From contig NC_063171.1 of NCBI RefSeq assembly GCF_023159225.1, forward strand, positions 12,129,326-12,193,325: 64,000 bases of DNA, written 5' to 3'. Origin of the DNA: Perognathus longimembris pacificus (Eukaryota > Chordata > Mammalia > Rodentia > Heteromyidae). How positions within the stretch are numbered: the stretch's first letter is position 1; each line of letters opens with the position of its first letter. Position numbers and translations under genes: made by a program. Positions 34,313 to 45,979 of this stretch are shown in pieces. The notes beneath the pieces are model-generated. The model was not told where the DNA came from and ran no database searches. It saw only the letters and a program-made list of their open reading frames with translations.

Positions 34313-34328
34313 AGGTTTGGTTTTCTTT

Positions 34329-34625
34329 ATGCAACAAATAACTTTAAATTTGTTACAAATAGAATAGAAAAAATATTTATTGTTTAAGATATTTCAGAAT
34401 TAATATATAATGTTTATATTTTTAATTTAAAAATTTTCAGCTCTGAATTTATAAATGTGTTTTCATCATTTACTGCTTCTAAAATACAGTGAGATCTCAG
34501 CAACCTTTTTTGATGTTTATAAGCTTTAATCTATCTGCTCATTTTGTTTTAATAAGACCAGCAACCAAATGGCAAGTGTTTTTTGTGTAAGTAACATTTT
34601 CAATTAAGAGAATATTTAAAGTTTC
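34329..34625. other. Unique AT-rich DNA
   Basis: No supported feature. Confidence 0.5.
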
Positions 34626-34735
34626 CAGAATTGGAAGCATAGTTCAGTTGGTAGAGTACTAGCCAATGAGAAAAAGTGTCAGATACAAATGAGTTTGAGT
34701 CCTGATTTTGGACAGAAAGCAAAACAAAACAAAAA
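34626..34735 (+). mobile_element. tRNA-like or Geo-like SINE remnant
   Basis: GGAAGCATAGTTCAGTTGGT and AGAGTACTAGCC resemble a box A-containing head, followed by GAGTTTGAGTCCTG and an AAAACAAAACA-rich tail. Too diverged to assign to the IDL or Geo half. Confidence 0.45.
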
Positions 34736-34739
34736 ACAC

Positions 34740-36457
34740 TTGCTAATTCTGCTTCCCTGTTATCCTGCGGATGACAGATGAGTTGTTCTGGAGCAGTCAT
34801 TTAAGCCCCCAGTGAAAAAAGATAACAAGAATTACATCTGTGCCCAGCTACTGATTGAAATGGAGTCTAACAAACTTTTATGGATAAGCATGTGTTTGTT
34901 GTTAGTCTTTCCAGTAATTGTTGCTTAGGCCTTACCTCATGTTTAAACAAACTAACACATGGAATAATTATGCTTTCTTGGATAGGTGAATATTTCCTCT
35001 AAATTTTGACAAACACATTTTCTATGCTTTGGAAAAGTCTACTATATTTTTAAGAATCAAGAAAATAGATTCATCATTCCTCATACAAATTCTGATATCA
35101 GGAGAAACTTCCAAAGGTTAAAATGGACCAACTACCAGTCTGAAGGTGACATTGAAGGACCTCATCCCTTTTATTAAACAAGTGAGAAAGCCAAATGCCC
35201 TGTTTGTGCTCCTTTTACGCTGCTATTAACAAGTTTTCTTAATTCATTCAGAAATGATTAATGCACCATGGGCATAACGACAAAGTAGTAATGGGTGCTG
35301 CTCTCAGGATAGTATAGTACATGGATGGTGGCATATGTCATTATGTCCTGATCACAATTTTTAAAGTCTTAATGTCTGCCCTCAAATGTCTGTCCTCATA
35401 TCAATTGGCACCTCAAACTCTATTCTCTCTCTCTCTCTCTCCCTCTCTATCTATCTATCTATCTCTCTCTCTCTTTCTGCCACCACTATCCACCCCTCCA
35501 CCCATCTCAACTACCACCTGGGTTCCTGAATACCCAATGAAACCTCAGTCTCACTTTCTCATCTCAATTTTGGGTGTCAGCACATCAGTGACCAACTTTA
35601 GTCAGAATATGACTCTTATATGACAATGTAACTCTTATGGTGGCTGGATCCAATAGCAATAGTTTTTGCATGGAGTCTTAAAAGCCAGATTTAGAAAATG
35701 GTATTTTTCAGTAGACTAGAACAAAATCATCACCACTGGATACTTCAAAAGTACATAAAATTTCATTGACTCAAGCTTTAATTTATGAGATGGGGAGGAA
35801 ATTGCTATAAACATTTCCATTTGATTTTATGTGACTCCAGTTTGCTCAGTTTCTACTATTCTCTATAAGAATTCCATCAGCCTCCAAGATGGTTGGCCCA
35901 GAAAAGCTAGTGGATGGGTTCTGGAGCATAAACTTATTACTTCCCATTTATCTGGAAGACGACATACCCCATGATCTGAATGCCCACATCTCACACCTGA
36001 ATGTCTTCCTCAGAATATTTGCATGAAATTGCCTCCTGTAAGTTTTTTTTGGATAGGTCCAGTCCAGTTTTTGAACTTCTTTTCCAAATAAGAACTAAAA
36101 TCACAAATCATTTCTGTCTCCTGGAAAGTAAGGATACTGAGGGACTGAATTATTTGATCTTTACTTCTGGTTTGAATAGACTAAAATTACATAGAAAATG
36201 ATGTATATACCATAGGTAAAAGGATTCAAGAATTTTTATTTGTTCATAAGATTTTTTTGATACACTAAATTCTATTATTTTAGGTAGAATTTTCAATTGA
36301 GCAAATACATCTACGTCATTAATTGTAAAACACGTCAAATAAAGTTACATTTTACACATAAAGTTTCAATGAAAAAATAACATCTATAGGTTTCTTTTAA
36401 ATCTACTTGAAAAGGAATTTTAATAAGAAAAACATTGAATATTTTAGTATTTATATT
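34740..36457. other. Unique DNA with a CT/CTAT microsatellite
   Basis: A (CT)n(CTAT)n(CT)n tract lies at about 35424-35475. The open frame across it is caused by the repeat. No gene otherwise. Confidence 0.55.
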
Positions 36458-36471
36458 TGTGTAGCCCTTTT

Positions 36472-36688
36472 TTTTTGTTTTGTTTTGTTTTTTTTTGCCA
36501 GTCCTGAGCCTTAGACTCAGGGCCTGAGCACTGTCACTGGCTTCCTTTTGCTCAAGGCTAGCACTCTGCCACTTGAGCCACAGCGCCACTTCTGGCCGTT
36601 TTCTGTATATGTGGTGCTGGGGAATTGAACCCAGGGCCTCATGTATACGAGGCAAGCTCCCTTGCCACTAGGCCATATCCCCAGCCCC
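36472..36688 (-). mobile_element. IDL-Geo SINE
   Basis: Full dimer in reverse. Perfect 14-bp target duplication TGTGTAGCCCTTTT at 36458-36471 and 36689-36702. Confidence 0.95.
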
Positions 36689-36751
36689 TGTGTAGCCCTT
36701 TTAAAATAGGGGTTTGAGATTCCCTGACTGTCTGTCTTCACCCAAGCCTGG

Positions 36752-36779
36752 GATGTGTGTGTGTATGTGTGTGTGTGTA

Positions 36780-36816
<37 letters not shown>
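36752..36816 (+). repeat. (TG)n microsatellite with TATG interruptions
   Basis: TG runs interrupted by TATG units, about 65 bases. The CVCM-rich open frames here are artefacts. Confidence 0.9.
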
Positions 36817-36970
36817 CTGTGTTGAGGCTTGGGGCTCTGGAGAGAACTGGGGTTGTGGGTAAGGGTTGTATGAATACTCATTCTTCTGTTTTTGTTGGGA
36901 TCTGTTCTTGGGGAGGGAGGGGTTTGGGAAAAGCCTGACCTTGTGCCTTCATCAATACACTCATTTACAC

Positions 36971-36998
36971 ACAATAAAATAAAATAAAATAAAATAAG
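36971..36998 (+). repeat. (AATAA)n short tandem repeat
   Basis: Five or so AATAA pentamers in a row following ACACAC. Confidence 0.85.
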
Positions 36999-37206
36999 AG
37001 TTTGGATATAAATTGGGTGTTCTCATACAAATCAGATAATTTATTAAGAAATATACTCCTATGATTCCTAGAGTTTTTTTTCCCCTGTATGTGTTCTCTG
37101 AATGAAAAAAAAATGTTGTTTTTTGGATATTATATTGGGGAGTTTTCTTTGATTTTAGATTTAACCTGGTTTTTGTTTTACCACTGAGATTTAATATTTT
37201 ATTTCT

Positions 37207-37420
37207 TTTTTTTTTCTTTTTTTTTTTTTGCCAGTCCTGGGGCTTGGACTCAGGGCCTGAGCACTGTCCCTGGCTTCTTTTTACTCAAGGCTAGCACTCT
37301 GCCACTTGAGCCACAGCACCACTTCTGGCCATTTTCTGTATATATGGTGCTGGGGAATCGAACCCAGGGCCTCATGTATATGAGGCAGGCACTCTTGCCA
37401 CTAGGCCATATCCCCAGACC
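37207..37420 (-). mobile_element. IDL-Geo SINE
   Basis: Full dimer in reverse with a long T/C run at the left. Target duplication TAATATTTTATTTCT (37192-37206) and TAATGTTTTATTTCT (37421-37435). It lies only 0.5 kb from the previous SINE in the same orientation. Confidence 0.94.
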
Positions 37421-37512
37421 TAATGTTTTATTTCTACTTGTGATGAAAATCTTACTAAGGATTTCAACATTACATATATTCTAGGGTACTTTATCTCTGT
37501 TCTTTATCTCCA

Positions 37513-37517
<5 letters not shown>

Positions 37518-37573
<56 letters not shown>
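37518..37573 (+). repeat. (CT)n microsatellite
   Basis: About 28 uninterrupted CT units. Confidence 0.95.
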
Positions 37574-37574
<1 letters not shown>

Positions 37575-37576
<2 letters not shown>

Positions 37577-39340
37577 ATTATCACACCAAAAGCTGAAAAT
37601 GCTAATTAATTTTGCCCAACTATTGGGCAGGCAACACTGATTTTTGCACCTTTCTAAAATCTGTAATGCAAAGCTATAAATGTTCTCCCAAATTAAAGCT
37701 TAACCTTCTAATGTTCCTAAGCTTTCCAGTCAATTTTGATGTGATATAAAATATGTTTTTAATTTATCAGGCTTGATCCCATTATGTGCACATTAGATGA
37801 CAGAGCTCAGGCTTTGATGGCATTCAGGAAAATAATTTTAAAATATAATAAAATATGTAGTAATAGAATTAATAAAATAACTTTATCCCCTTAGTAGAGA
37901 AAAAATAATTGCAATGACAATAAATACAGTATTTTATAACATATATAATAAAAATTTATTTTGCATTTTTCAGTATCCTGGTTTGTGTTTAGACAAGTCT
38001 CTTGGTCAAGTAAAGCCTCAGCTCTCTTCCTGTTTCTGTCAAGTATAATTTTAAGTAACTTCAACTATCTGGTTCTTTCATGTATGGACTTCTCCTTACA
38101 ATACCTGACAGAGAAACAGCAAAATAGAAGATCACTTTTTTATTATGTTTCTTTCTTTTATTTGTCACTCACATGATTAATCAAGCTATGGTTTCAGCTG
38201 TTTTGTTTAGAATCAGTTCTAGAGAATATTACCTCTGCCTTTCTTCCACTGAGGAAACTCAGTTTCAAGTATCTGTGTTACTACAAAGAAAGGTAAAAGA
38301 CATAATATACCTAGGTGCTCAAAACAAAAGGATAAAACATTTAAAATTAGCCAAGCTCTGCCAGTTTTTGTTAATCTATGTGAGTCCTCCTCTATGTGTG
38401 GGCACTTTTGAATCCTTTCTAAGTGAAATAGCTCAAAATCTTCTCCGTTAATCCTATGCACATTTAGTTGTTCATTCTATCTGATCTGGTTTGGGTGTGA
38501 AATAAAAAGGCATATTGTTTAGAATTATATGTACATCCTTTATCTAATATAAGGTGACAAGATAAAGACAGAATACAAAAATTGTTAAAAAAAAAAAAAA
38601 AAAAAAGCCCAGTTAGGTAAGAATGGAAGACTCCTTTCTGAAGCAGCCCTTAGATTTTTCTGTTCACACAGTATTAAAAAGTCTTTTTGTTTGTTCATTT
38701 GTTTGGGGAAAGTTTTTGTGACCCTGGTTTGGTTCTCTGATGAAAATCTATTAACAGTTTTTTTTTTTCAAGTTTTTTCTCCTGCTCCTCAGAAAACACT
38801 TCTTCCTTTATTGTCCTCAATGGCCATATCTAAAGTGGAAGATGGGGTCTGTGTGGTCTTTGGAGAAACATAGCAATGACAGCTGTTCAATGTCAGAAAC
38901 TCATCAAGTACCTCTGGATTGTTTTAGTGGAGGGTTTTAAGACTCAACAAGCACTCATAGTCTATTTTTAGAACATGTGCACAGTTTCTTTGGCAATATA
39001 ATTTTCTCAAAAACTTAGGCAGCTTTTTATCTACTTATTTCCAGACAGTTCTGTCAGCCAGTAAATACAAAGTTCTACTTAAAATTATTTCCTTAGTTTG
39101 ACTTTTCCTATATTATCTCAGCTCACTTTTCTTCTGATTAATGAAAGCCACCTTGAGGCTACAAAAAGTAATTCTCCTGAGAAATATTTTTAATTAGATT
39201 TTGTTTGCCATACTTACTCACTTCATTTAATTTAAAAGCTCTCTTGACTTTGTGTCTATTTTGCCTGTTTTCATTACTCCCTTTCTGACCTCTCCCTATA
39301 ATCGTCCCTTCCCTCTCTATTTCCCATTCCTTATCTCTCT
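37575..39340. other. Unique DNA with a poly(A) run
   Basis: A 20-base A run lies at about 38587-38606. Short open frames at 37961-38461 show no recognisable domain. No gene supported. Confidence 0.5.
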
Positions 39341-39425
39341 CCTTCCTTCCTTCCTCCCTTCCTTCCTTCCTTCCTTCCTTCCTTCCTTCCTTCCTTCCTT
39401 CCTTCCTTCTTTCCTTCCTTCCTGC
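39341..39425 (+). repeat. (CCTT)n microsatellite
   Basis: About 80 bases of tandem CCTT, with flanking C/T-rich text. Open frames on both strands (repeated PSFL or KEGR) are repeat artefacts. Confidence 0.95.
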
Positions 39426-39771
39426 TTTCCCTTTGTCTCTTTCTGTTTCTCTCCTTATCCCCTCCACTTCCCTATTTCTTTCTGTTTTGCTTCATTCTAT
39501 GTCTTAATTCTCTGACCAAAAAAGTTAATTTTTTTACATATTCCTTTGAACTGTAGAGTTGTTCCTTTTCTTTCTATTTCTTCCTAAATAACAATCAATT
39601 ATTTCTTGAATATCTCCATTTTTAAATAAAACATCAGCAAAACAATTTTATGGCAATACCTTAAAATTATAGGGTTCAACACTTGGTCAGATTTCAGGTT
39701 TCCTCAGTGAATTTTTGCTACATATTTTCCCACAAAATAATCATTGGAACTCATCAGCCTTCGAGTTATTT

Positions 39772-39976
39772 ATTTATTTATTTTTGGCCAGTCCTGGGGC
39801 TTGGACTCAGGGCCTGAGCACTGTCCCTGGCTTCTTTTTGCACAAGGCTAGCACTCTGCCACTTGAGCCACAGCGCCACTTCTGGCCATTTTCTGTATAT
39901 GTGGTGCTGGGGAATTGAACCCAGGGCCTCATGAATATGAGGCAGGCACTCTAGCCACTAGGCCATATCCCCAGCC
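39772..39976 (-). mobile_element. IDL-Geo SINE
   Basis: Full dimer in reverse. Perfect 11-bp target duplication TCGAGTTATTT at 39761-39771 and 39977-39987. The tail is recorded as TATTTATTTATTT. Confidence 0.94.
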
Positions 39977-39989
39977 TCGAGTTATTTTT

Positions 39990-40710
39990 ATTCAAGTCTT
40001 TATGTCCTTCAACTCAACCATTAAATCATAGCACAAAATTAGTACTTTAAAAATATTATTCCCTGGTAAACAAAAACTAATTCCTCCAAAATATAACTTT
40101 TACAATTTTAAATATTTTTATCATTTTATGAAAGGCTCCAAGCATGCTAAAGTATATTAATTCCACAGCATGCTACAGAAAATAACTACATTAACATTGC
40201 TTCCCAGCCATGTTTTGATGTTTCCTCAATACACTGAAAACTCTCCTTCCATTGTCTCTAAGGTGACCTCACTTGGAGGGCTGGGATCACTATTGTTCAT
40301 TATCACTCCAAAACAAGCAAAAAATATTAGAGAATTTTAGTTGTTTCAGTAGCAACTCATCTGCATTGAGATTAACCTTTTCCTAATAAGCTCATTTCTA
40401 ATGTTCAAATTTTTCTTATATAATTTATGTTTTGTGGTCCAATTAAATTATTTATCTAATATTAAAAAATGTTATTTCACCGACAAGTAATGCCATCTTT
40501 CTATGTAGAAAGACATACAGTGGTAAAGGCAGACCTCTATTTTAGCCACAAAATACAACATTTTAATACTTGAAACCAAAGCATGTCTATTTGTCATTCA
40601 TGAAAGAACTAATGATCTTGTTACTTATCTAGTTACCTCATGGAAAATGTTTCTTCATATCAGTGATTCAGGAACTTCATATGTTATCTCTGACAAACTG
40701 ACAACTCAGG
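39990..40710. other. Unique AT-rich DNA, no gene seen
   Basis: No supported feature. Confidence 0.55.
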
Positions 40711-40714
40711 TTTG

Positions 40715-41330
40715 CTTTAAAATTTATTGTAAAAATCATGTACAGAAGGGGTACCATTACATTACTCAGGTATTGAGTCCAATTCCTTTTGAACAGTGTC
40801 ACTCCCTTTCTCATTCTCATCCAGTTTTTCCGCTACCAAGTTCTCTACTCCCAAAATTGTATAGTTCATTTTTATGTAATGTCTAGTATGGCTGCTGAAT
40901 TGGTTCACCTTTTGTCCCACAGTTTCTGTGCTTCCCCTTCCCAGCTCCAAATCAGAAAAACTTATATACAAGACAAAGGGTATCAAAATAAAAAACAAGG
41001 GCTAAATGGATTAAACTAAAGGAAAAAGAAAGGGAGGAAAGGAGGAAGGGAGGAAGGGAGGAAGGGAGGAAGGGAGGAAGGAAGGAAGGAAGAAAGGAAG
41101 GAAGGAAGGAAGGAAGGGAAGGAAGGAGGAAGGAAGGTAGAAAAGAAGAAGAACTATAAAAGTATACTTAAAAACCTCTTGTTTTCATTTATTGGAGTTC
41201 ACTTTGATAAGCATCATATTGTATGATCATATGCACATAGATAATGTGCACTTGCTATCCTCTCCTAAGGATATCTTCTTTTGTTCTCACTGTGTGAATA
41301 TTTAGACTACTGAGTATCTATCCAGTTGTC
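40715..41330 (-). mobile_element. Old L1 3' UTR with embedded GGAA tract
   Basis: Starts AAAATTTATTGTAAAAATCA with CATGTACAGAAGGGGTACCA, the degraded L1 tail start. It continues through the same blocks as the copy at 43265-43600 (TCATCCAGTTTTTCCGCTAC; TTGGAGTTCACTTTGATAAG). A purine repeat of GGAA/GGGA units occupies about 41030-41140, at the A-rich block of the family. Confidence 0.78.
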
Positions 41331-41334
41331 CATA

Positions 41335-42335
41335 AACCAGGCTAAACTAAAGCCACCATCAAGACCATGATCATTGCAGCATTGTTCACTATAGCCAAGA
41401 TATGGAATCTACCCAGATGCACCTCAACAAATGGATAAAGAAAGTGTTGTATATATACATAATTGAATTCTATGCTTCCATTAGTAAGAATGAAATTGCC
41501 CCATTCATAAGCAAATGGAAATACTTGGAATAAATTACATTAGCTATAGCAAGCCAAACCCATGGAAACATGGACTGTATGTTTTCCATCATTTGAAATA
41601 AGTAGAATGTGCTTATAAATTTACAGGTACACAATGGATTTTAAAAGGCAAATAATTGCACCTGGAAAGGCTTAAGTAAACAGCAATCTAAATATTCACA
41701 CAGTGAAAACAAAGAAGAATATACTTGGGAGAGGACCTCAAGGGCTCAATATCTATGTACATATGATCAGGTTTGCTTTTCTTCAGCTTGACACAGAGAG
41801 AAAACCAGATGCGTAATCTGTCATTATGACTTATATTGGCATTTTCACTAAGTTGTAACAAAGAAAGTGTAAGCAAATGTGACTTCTAAACTCCTGGACT
41901 GAACAATTGGGAGTATTATGACATAGTCTAGAAAAATGAAAAGCAGTAAATAAGGTCTACAGGAATTGGAGTGGGAGATATTTAGTTGTTCTACTTGCCA
42001 ACTCAGTAGATCTTAAAAAAAATATTTCAGTGGAAATTTTAGTTAGATAATTTTAGGCCCAAGCCTGGTTTTAGGGATAATTTTGATCTTAGTGATATAA
42101 AATTAGGTGACACTCAGAAATAGAAAGTATCAAAAGCTATAGGATTATATGCATCCACTTACATATTATTTACAGCTAGATACTGTATGGGCAAAAGACA
42201 GCATATTGGGGAACTCAAACATTTACAAAGATCTTGCAAGAATTCCAGCAGAGCAATATAAAAAGGGGCTAACGTATGAAACTGTAACCTCTCTGTACAT
42301 CAGTTTGATAATAAAAATTTGAAAAAAAAACAAAC
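41335..42335 (+). mobile_element. 5'-truncated L1: ORF2 C-terminus and 3' UTR
   Basis: Plus-strand text encodes degraded ORF2 end (ALFTIAKIWNLPRC near 41383; repeated stops after it). The tail at 42270-42335 reads GCTAACGTATGAAACTGTAACCTC, the L1 3' terminus, followed by TGATAATAAAAATTTG and an A-rich tail. It diverges head-to-head from the minus-strand L1 immediately to the left. Confidence 0.78.
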
Positions 42336-42339
42336 CCAA

Positions 42340-42750
42340 AAAAACCCAAAGTATTAAAAAGAATACTGGAAGTTGGCAAATCCTGAATTAGAAGTAAAGA
42401 TATTATTAAATAAATGGAGAAAATGGGTCATTATTAAGAGAGTAAAGTGAGCCAGGAGTAATTTATTGAATTTGCTTAAATGAAGATTATTAATAAGATA
42501 ACAGAAGCAGTGACTTGAAGAGTGGGAGGAAATCTTGATCTAAATGCTTGTGAAAAACTGCAATTGGGAATGGAAAAAGTTGCATGCTAAAAGAAGAATG
42601 AAAATGAATTGCAATCATGAATGAAAGGTATTTGTGAAAGACTCCTCAATATGCAAGGAGAAAACAAAAAATGAAAAAAAAATTCAAACCACAGTTTGAG
42701 AAAAAAAGCAAAGAATGTATTTTCCCTAATATTATCATAAAAGGTTTCAT

Positions 42751-42791
<41 letters not shown>

Positions 42792-43260
42792 TGAAAGGTA
42801 CATATATACATATAAATGCATATATATATATATGCAGATATAGGTAGATAGGTAGATAGCTATCTATCTTTCTATCTACACATGCATATATAGGTATATA
42901 CACATCTGTGTGGATATATATATAAGAATATACATATATAATATCTTACTAATTTCCTCCATCACTGTCTTTCAACAAGTGCCATTAACCTATTGCACAC
43001 ATTTACACACAGTATTTTGATCATACTCACCGTCATTCACAAATATGTTAAACAAAGCATGGTAGGCCTTAGTAACAGTAGTTGTGTTTTTTTTTTTAAT
43101 AAAAATGTTAGCTGTATTAATTTGCAATCAGAAAAAAAATGTTTTCATTCTTTTTTCCTCTTTTAATTACATATTATTAAATTTAAGTAATTATATAAAG
43201 AGGTTACCCTTGCATGCTTTTTAATGTTATTGTAACTGTGGTATTTAGAGGAGTTAGAAT
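42340..43260. other. Unique DNA with CA and TA/GATA-rich repeats
   Basis: A (CA)n of about 17 units lies at 42755-42789, followed by ATATAC, TAGATAGG and CTATCTAT-type repeats up to about 42945. No gene. Confidence 0.7.
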
Positions 43261-43612
43261 TACCTATACCAAATAAAGAGTAATTTATTTTTTAATGGTG
43301 CCACCCCTTCCCTTGCTCTTATCCAGTTTTTTTTCTCTTGTCACCACCCACAAGTTGTAAACATCCTTTTCAACATGATGTCTACTGATATCTGCTGCTG
43401 TATTTGTTCCACCAATTCTTTGCCCTCCCAAAGACAGAAAAACTAACAAACGAAACAAAATGAAAAGAAAACAAAAACAGTAACAAAGAAAAAAAACAGA
43501 ATCTCTTATTTCCATTTGTTGGAGCTCATTTTGATAAATGTTATTTTATATGATAAGATACCCATAGGTATTATGCCTTTGTGATCCTCTCTTAAGAATA
43601 TCCTTCTTTAGT

Positions 43613-43814
43613 GAGCTGGGAATATGGACTAGAGGCAAGAGTGCTTGCCTCATATACATGAGGCCCTGGGTTCAATTCCTTGGCACCACATATACAGAAA
43701 ATGGCCAGAAGTGGCGCTGTGGCTCAAGTGGCAGAGTGCTAGCCTTGAGCAAAAAAGAAGCCAGGGACAGTGCCTCAGGCCCTGAGTTCACGGCCTAGGA
43801 CTGGCCAAAAAAAA
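43613..43814 (+). mobile_element. IDL-Geo SINE inside an old L1
   Basis: Full dimer with an A tail. Target duplication AAGAATATCCTTCTTTAGT (43594-43612) and AAGAATATCCTCCTTTGGT (43815-43833). Confidence 0.95.
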
Positions 43815-43858
43815 AAGAATATCCTCCTTTGGTCTTAACTGTGTGTGAAAGCACAATG

Positions 43859-43861
<3 letters not shown>

Positions 43862-43899
<38 letters not shown>
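43862..43899. repeat. (TA)n microsatellite
   Basis: About 19 TA units within the old L1. Confidence 0.95.
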
Positions 43900-43901
<2 letters not shown>

Positions 43902-44639
43902 ATGCTGCATGTTTATTTGTAGATTTATAGGCATGTTCTATTCACCTCAAATAGAGGAAATCATGTAACATATATTTCTTTGGGTCTAGCTTACTTGTTT
44001 TATATAATTTTTCCAAGTTGTTCCTTTTCCTTATGAATTATATAATATCATTCTTTCTGGTGGATGAGTAGAATTCCATTGTGTATATATAACACATTTT
44101 CTTGATCCATTCATCTACTACAGGGCATTTGGCTTGATTCCATATCTTGCCTCTGGTAAACAATTCTGCAATGAACATAGTTGTGCTCATAGCTTTAGCA
44201 TGACCACAAGTTTTGGTTTTGTTTGTTTGTTTGTTTTTGGTAATCATTTTAGAGTTAAAAATGGACATGTGAAATAAGAAGAAAAGGGAAAACTATATCA
44301 TTTTCACAAAACTCACACTGTCCTCATTGTGTGACCCAGGATTTGTGTGACCCTGTAGAAGCTTTTTTGTCAATAGAGCCTAGAGACATCTTTCAGAGAC
44401 TGGGTAGCCTTTCATAGAATGATCACTACAGTGGGGAGTGTTGATCTTCCACAGAAATTTGTTTATGTGTGCATTGAAAAGTCATGGTACAAGCCTCTGC
44501 ACCTCAATTAAGCTCACAAGCCTCTTTGCACTGAGGACTAAATTACTGGTATTTGGAGCATCTTTGTACCTGTCACAATGGTGAGTTCCACATGGCACAC
44601 CAAGTTTGGTGACAGAGTATTTTAAAAATTTATTCTTTG

Positions 44640-44870
44640 TGTGTGTATACTAGGGCTTGAACTCAGGGTCTGGTCACCACTGCTCAGTGATTTTGCACAA
44701 AGCTAGCACTGTAACATTTGAGAAACAGGCACACTTCAAGCTTTTAGTTGGTTAATTGAAGATAAGCATGTAATGGACTTTTCTCTCCACACTGTTTTCT
44801 AACTATGAAGATCAGATCTCAGCCTCCTGACTACAGAAGATTGATTACAAGCATGAATCATTGGCACCCT
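44640..44870 (-). mobile_element. Geo-tailed B1-like SINE, old
   Basis: Antisense Geo half (GGGCTTGAACTCAGGGTCTG...; CTAGCACTGTAACATTTGAG), middle segment (TTGGTTAATTGAAGATAAGC), then B1-like head (GATCTCAGCCTCCTGACTAC). Same order of blocks as at 1545 and 17063. Confidence 0.65.
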
Positions 44871-44985
44871 ACTAAACATGTGACTTTTAAGCTTCAAATT
44901 CATCTTGTGTTTTTTTTTATAAATTAGTATAGAAATTTATTATTTTAAATTTGTAAAATTTGATACAGATGGATTTGAACATTCT

Positions 44986-45193
44986 CTTTTTTTTTTTTTT
45001 CCCAGTCCTCGGGCTTGGACTCAGGGCCAGAGCACTATCCCTGGCTTATTTTGCTCAAGAATAGCACTCTGCCACTTGAGCCACAGTGCCACTTCTGGCC
45101 ATTTTCTATATATGTGGTGCTGAGGAATCGAACCCAGTGCTTCATGTATACGAGGCAAGCAATCTTGCCACTAGGCCATATCCCCAACCCAAA
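44986..45193 (-). mobile_element. IDL-Geo SINE
   Basis: Full dimer in reverse. Target duplication GATTTGAACATTCT (44972-44985) and GATTTGAATATTCT (45194-45207). Confidence 0.94.
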
Positions 45194-45207
45194 GATTTGA
45201 ATATTCT

Positions 45208-45600
45208 TATCACTAGATTTGATGTACAGGGATTTGATTTATGGCTCAATTGGTAGATTACTAGACTTAGGTAAAGAAATTTAGAATGTGAGGACCATTA
45301 CCTGCACAAGAATTAAAATAAAATAAAGTTCAATGCATATACAAATATATTTCAGTAAATCTAATTAAACAAACCAAAACTGTACCAACAAAGCTTAAAT
45401 ATATTATTCATTGAGTTTTGCATATGGTTAATACACAGAATAATTCAATCGTTATAACCTTGCTATTCGTAAGTCATAAATAAACAATATGTTATTTGAC
45501 AAAATTATTCTTCACATTAAATATCTGAAGTAAATAAACATACACATATCTTACAATACATATCTTGGATGATAGGTAGTATATCCTCCCAAAATTTAGG
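45208..45600. other. Short gap between two SINEs, possible Geo-like scrap
   Basis: GGCTCAATTGGTAGATTACT near 45243 faintly resembles the Geo half. Otherwise unique AT-rich DNA. Confidence 0.4.
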
Positions 45601-45604
45601 GATT

Positions 45605-45813
45605 TTTTTTTTTTTTTTTTGCCAGTTTTGGTGCTTGGACTCAGGGCCTGAGCACTGTCCCTGGCTTCTTTCTTGCTCAAAGCTAGCATTCTGCCACTTG
45701 AGCCACAGTGCTACCTCTGGTTGCTTTCTATATATGTGGTGCTGAGGAATCAAACCCAGGGCTTCATGTATACCAGGCAAGCACTCTTGCCACTAGGCCA
45801 TACTCCCAGCCCT
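45605..45813 (-). mobile_element. IDL-Geo SINE
   Basis: Full dimer in reverse with an 18-base T run. The target duplication is not clear (GGGATTTTT versus GGAATTTTT). Confidence 0.9.
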
Positions 45814-45979
45814 GGAATTTTTTCTTTCAATGAAATTTCTAGGAATCCTATGATGGTGTTGTTGTAGAGATGGTTCATCTGAAGTGAAAGATAATTTGGT
45901 TTATATGGTCCCTTCTACTATAACAAGAAGTAGACCTGATGTTCTCATGGCCTATTTAAGTTACACATGCATATACTAT

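Larger units (their letters stand above)
26303..34328 (-). mobile_element. Large L1 retrotransposon, nearly full length, with a chimeric 5' end
   Basis: Bounded by AGGTTTGGGTTTCTTT (26303-26318) and AGGTTTGGTTTTCTTT (34313-34328), 15 of 16 bases identical. On the L1 sense strand the duplication begins AAAGAAAACC, as expected for L1 endonuclease cutting. Sense order from right to left: LTR-derived leader (34254-34312), unidentified segment (about 34138-34253), L1 5' UTR, ORF1, an 18-base gap, ORF2, 3' UTR and poly(A) (T-run at 26316-26327). Interrupted by an IDL-Geo SINE in the 3' UTR and by a second L1 tail in ORF2. It cannot be active: ORF1 has a stop and ORF2 has frameshifts and a deletion. 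Confidence 0.9.
43265..44265 (-). mobile_element. Old L1: 3' UTR and ORF2 C-terminus
   Basis: The 3' UTR blocks (CTTATCCAGTTTTTTTTCTC, TTGGAGCTCATTTTGATAAA) are followed at 43980-44200 by degraded ORF2 end. On the minus strand the latter reads MSTTMFIAELFTRGKIWNQA...MCYIYTMEFYSSTRKNDII. A SINE (43613-43814) and a (TA)n tract (43862-43899) interrupt it. Confidence 0.85.
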
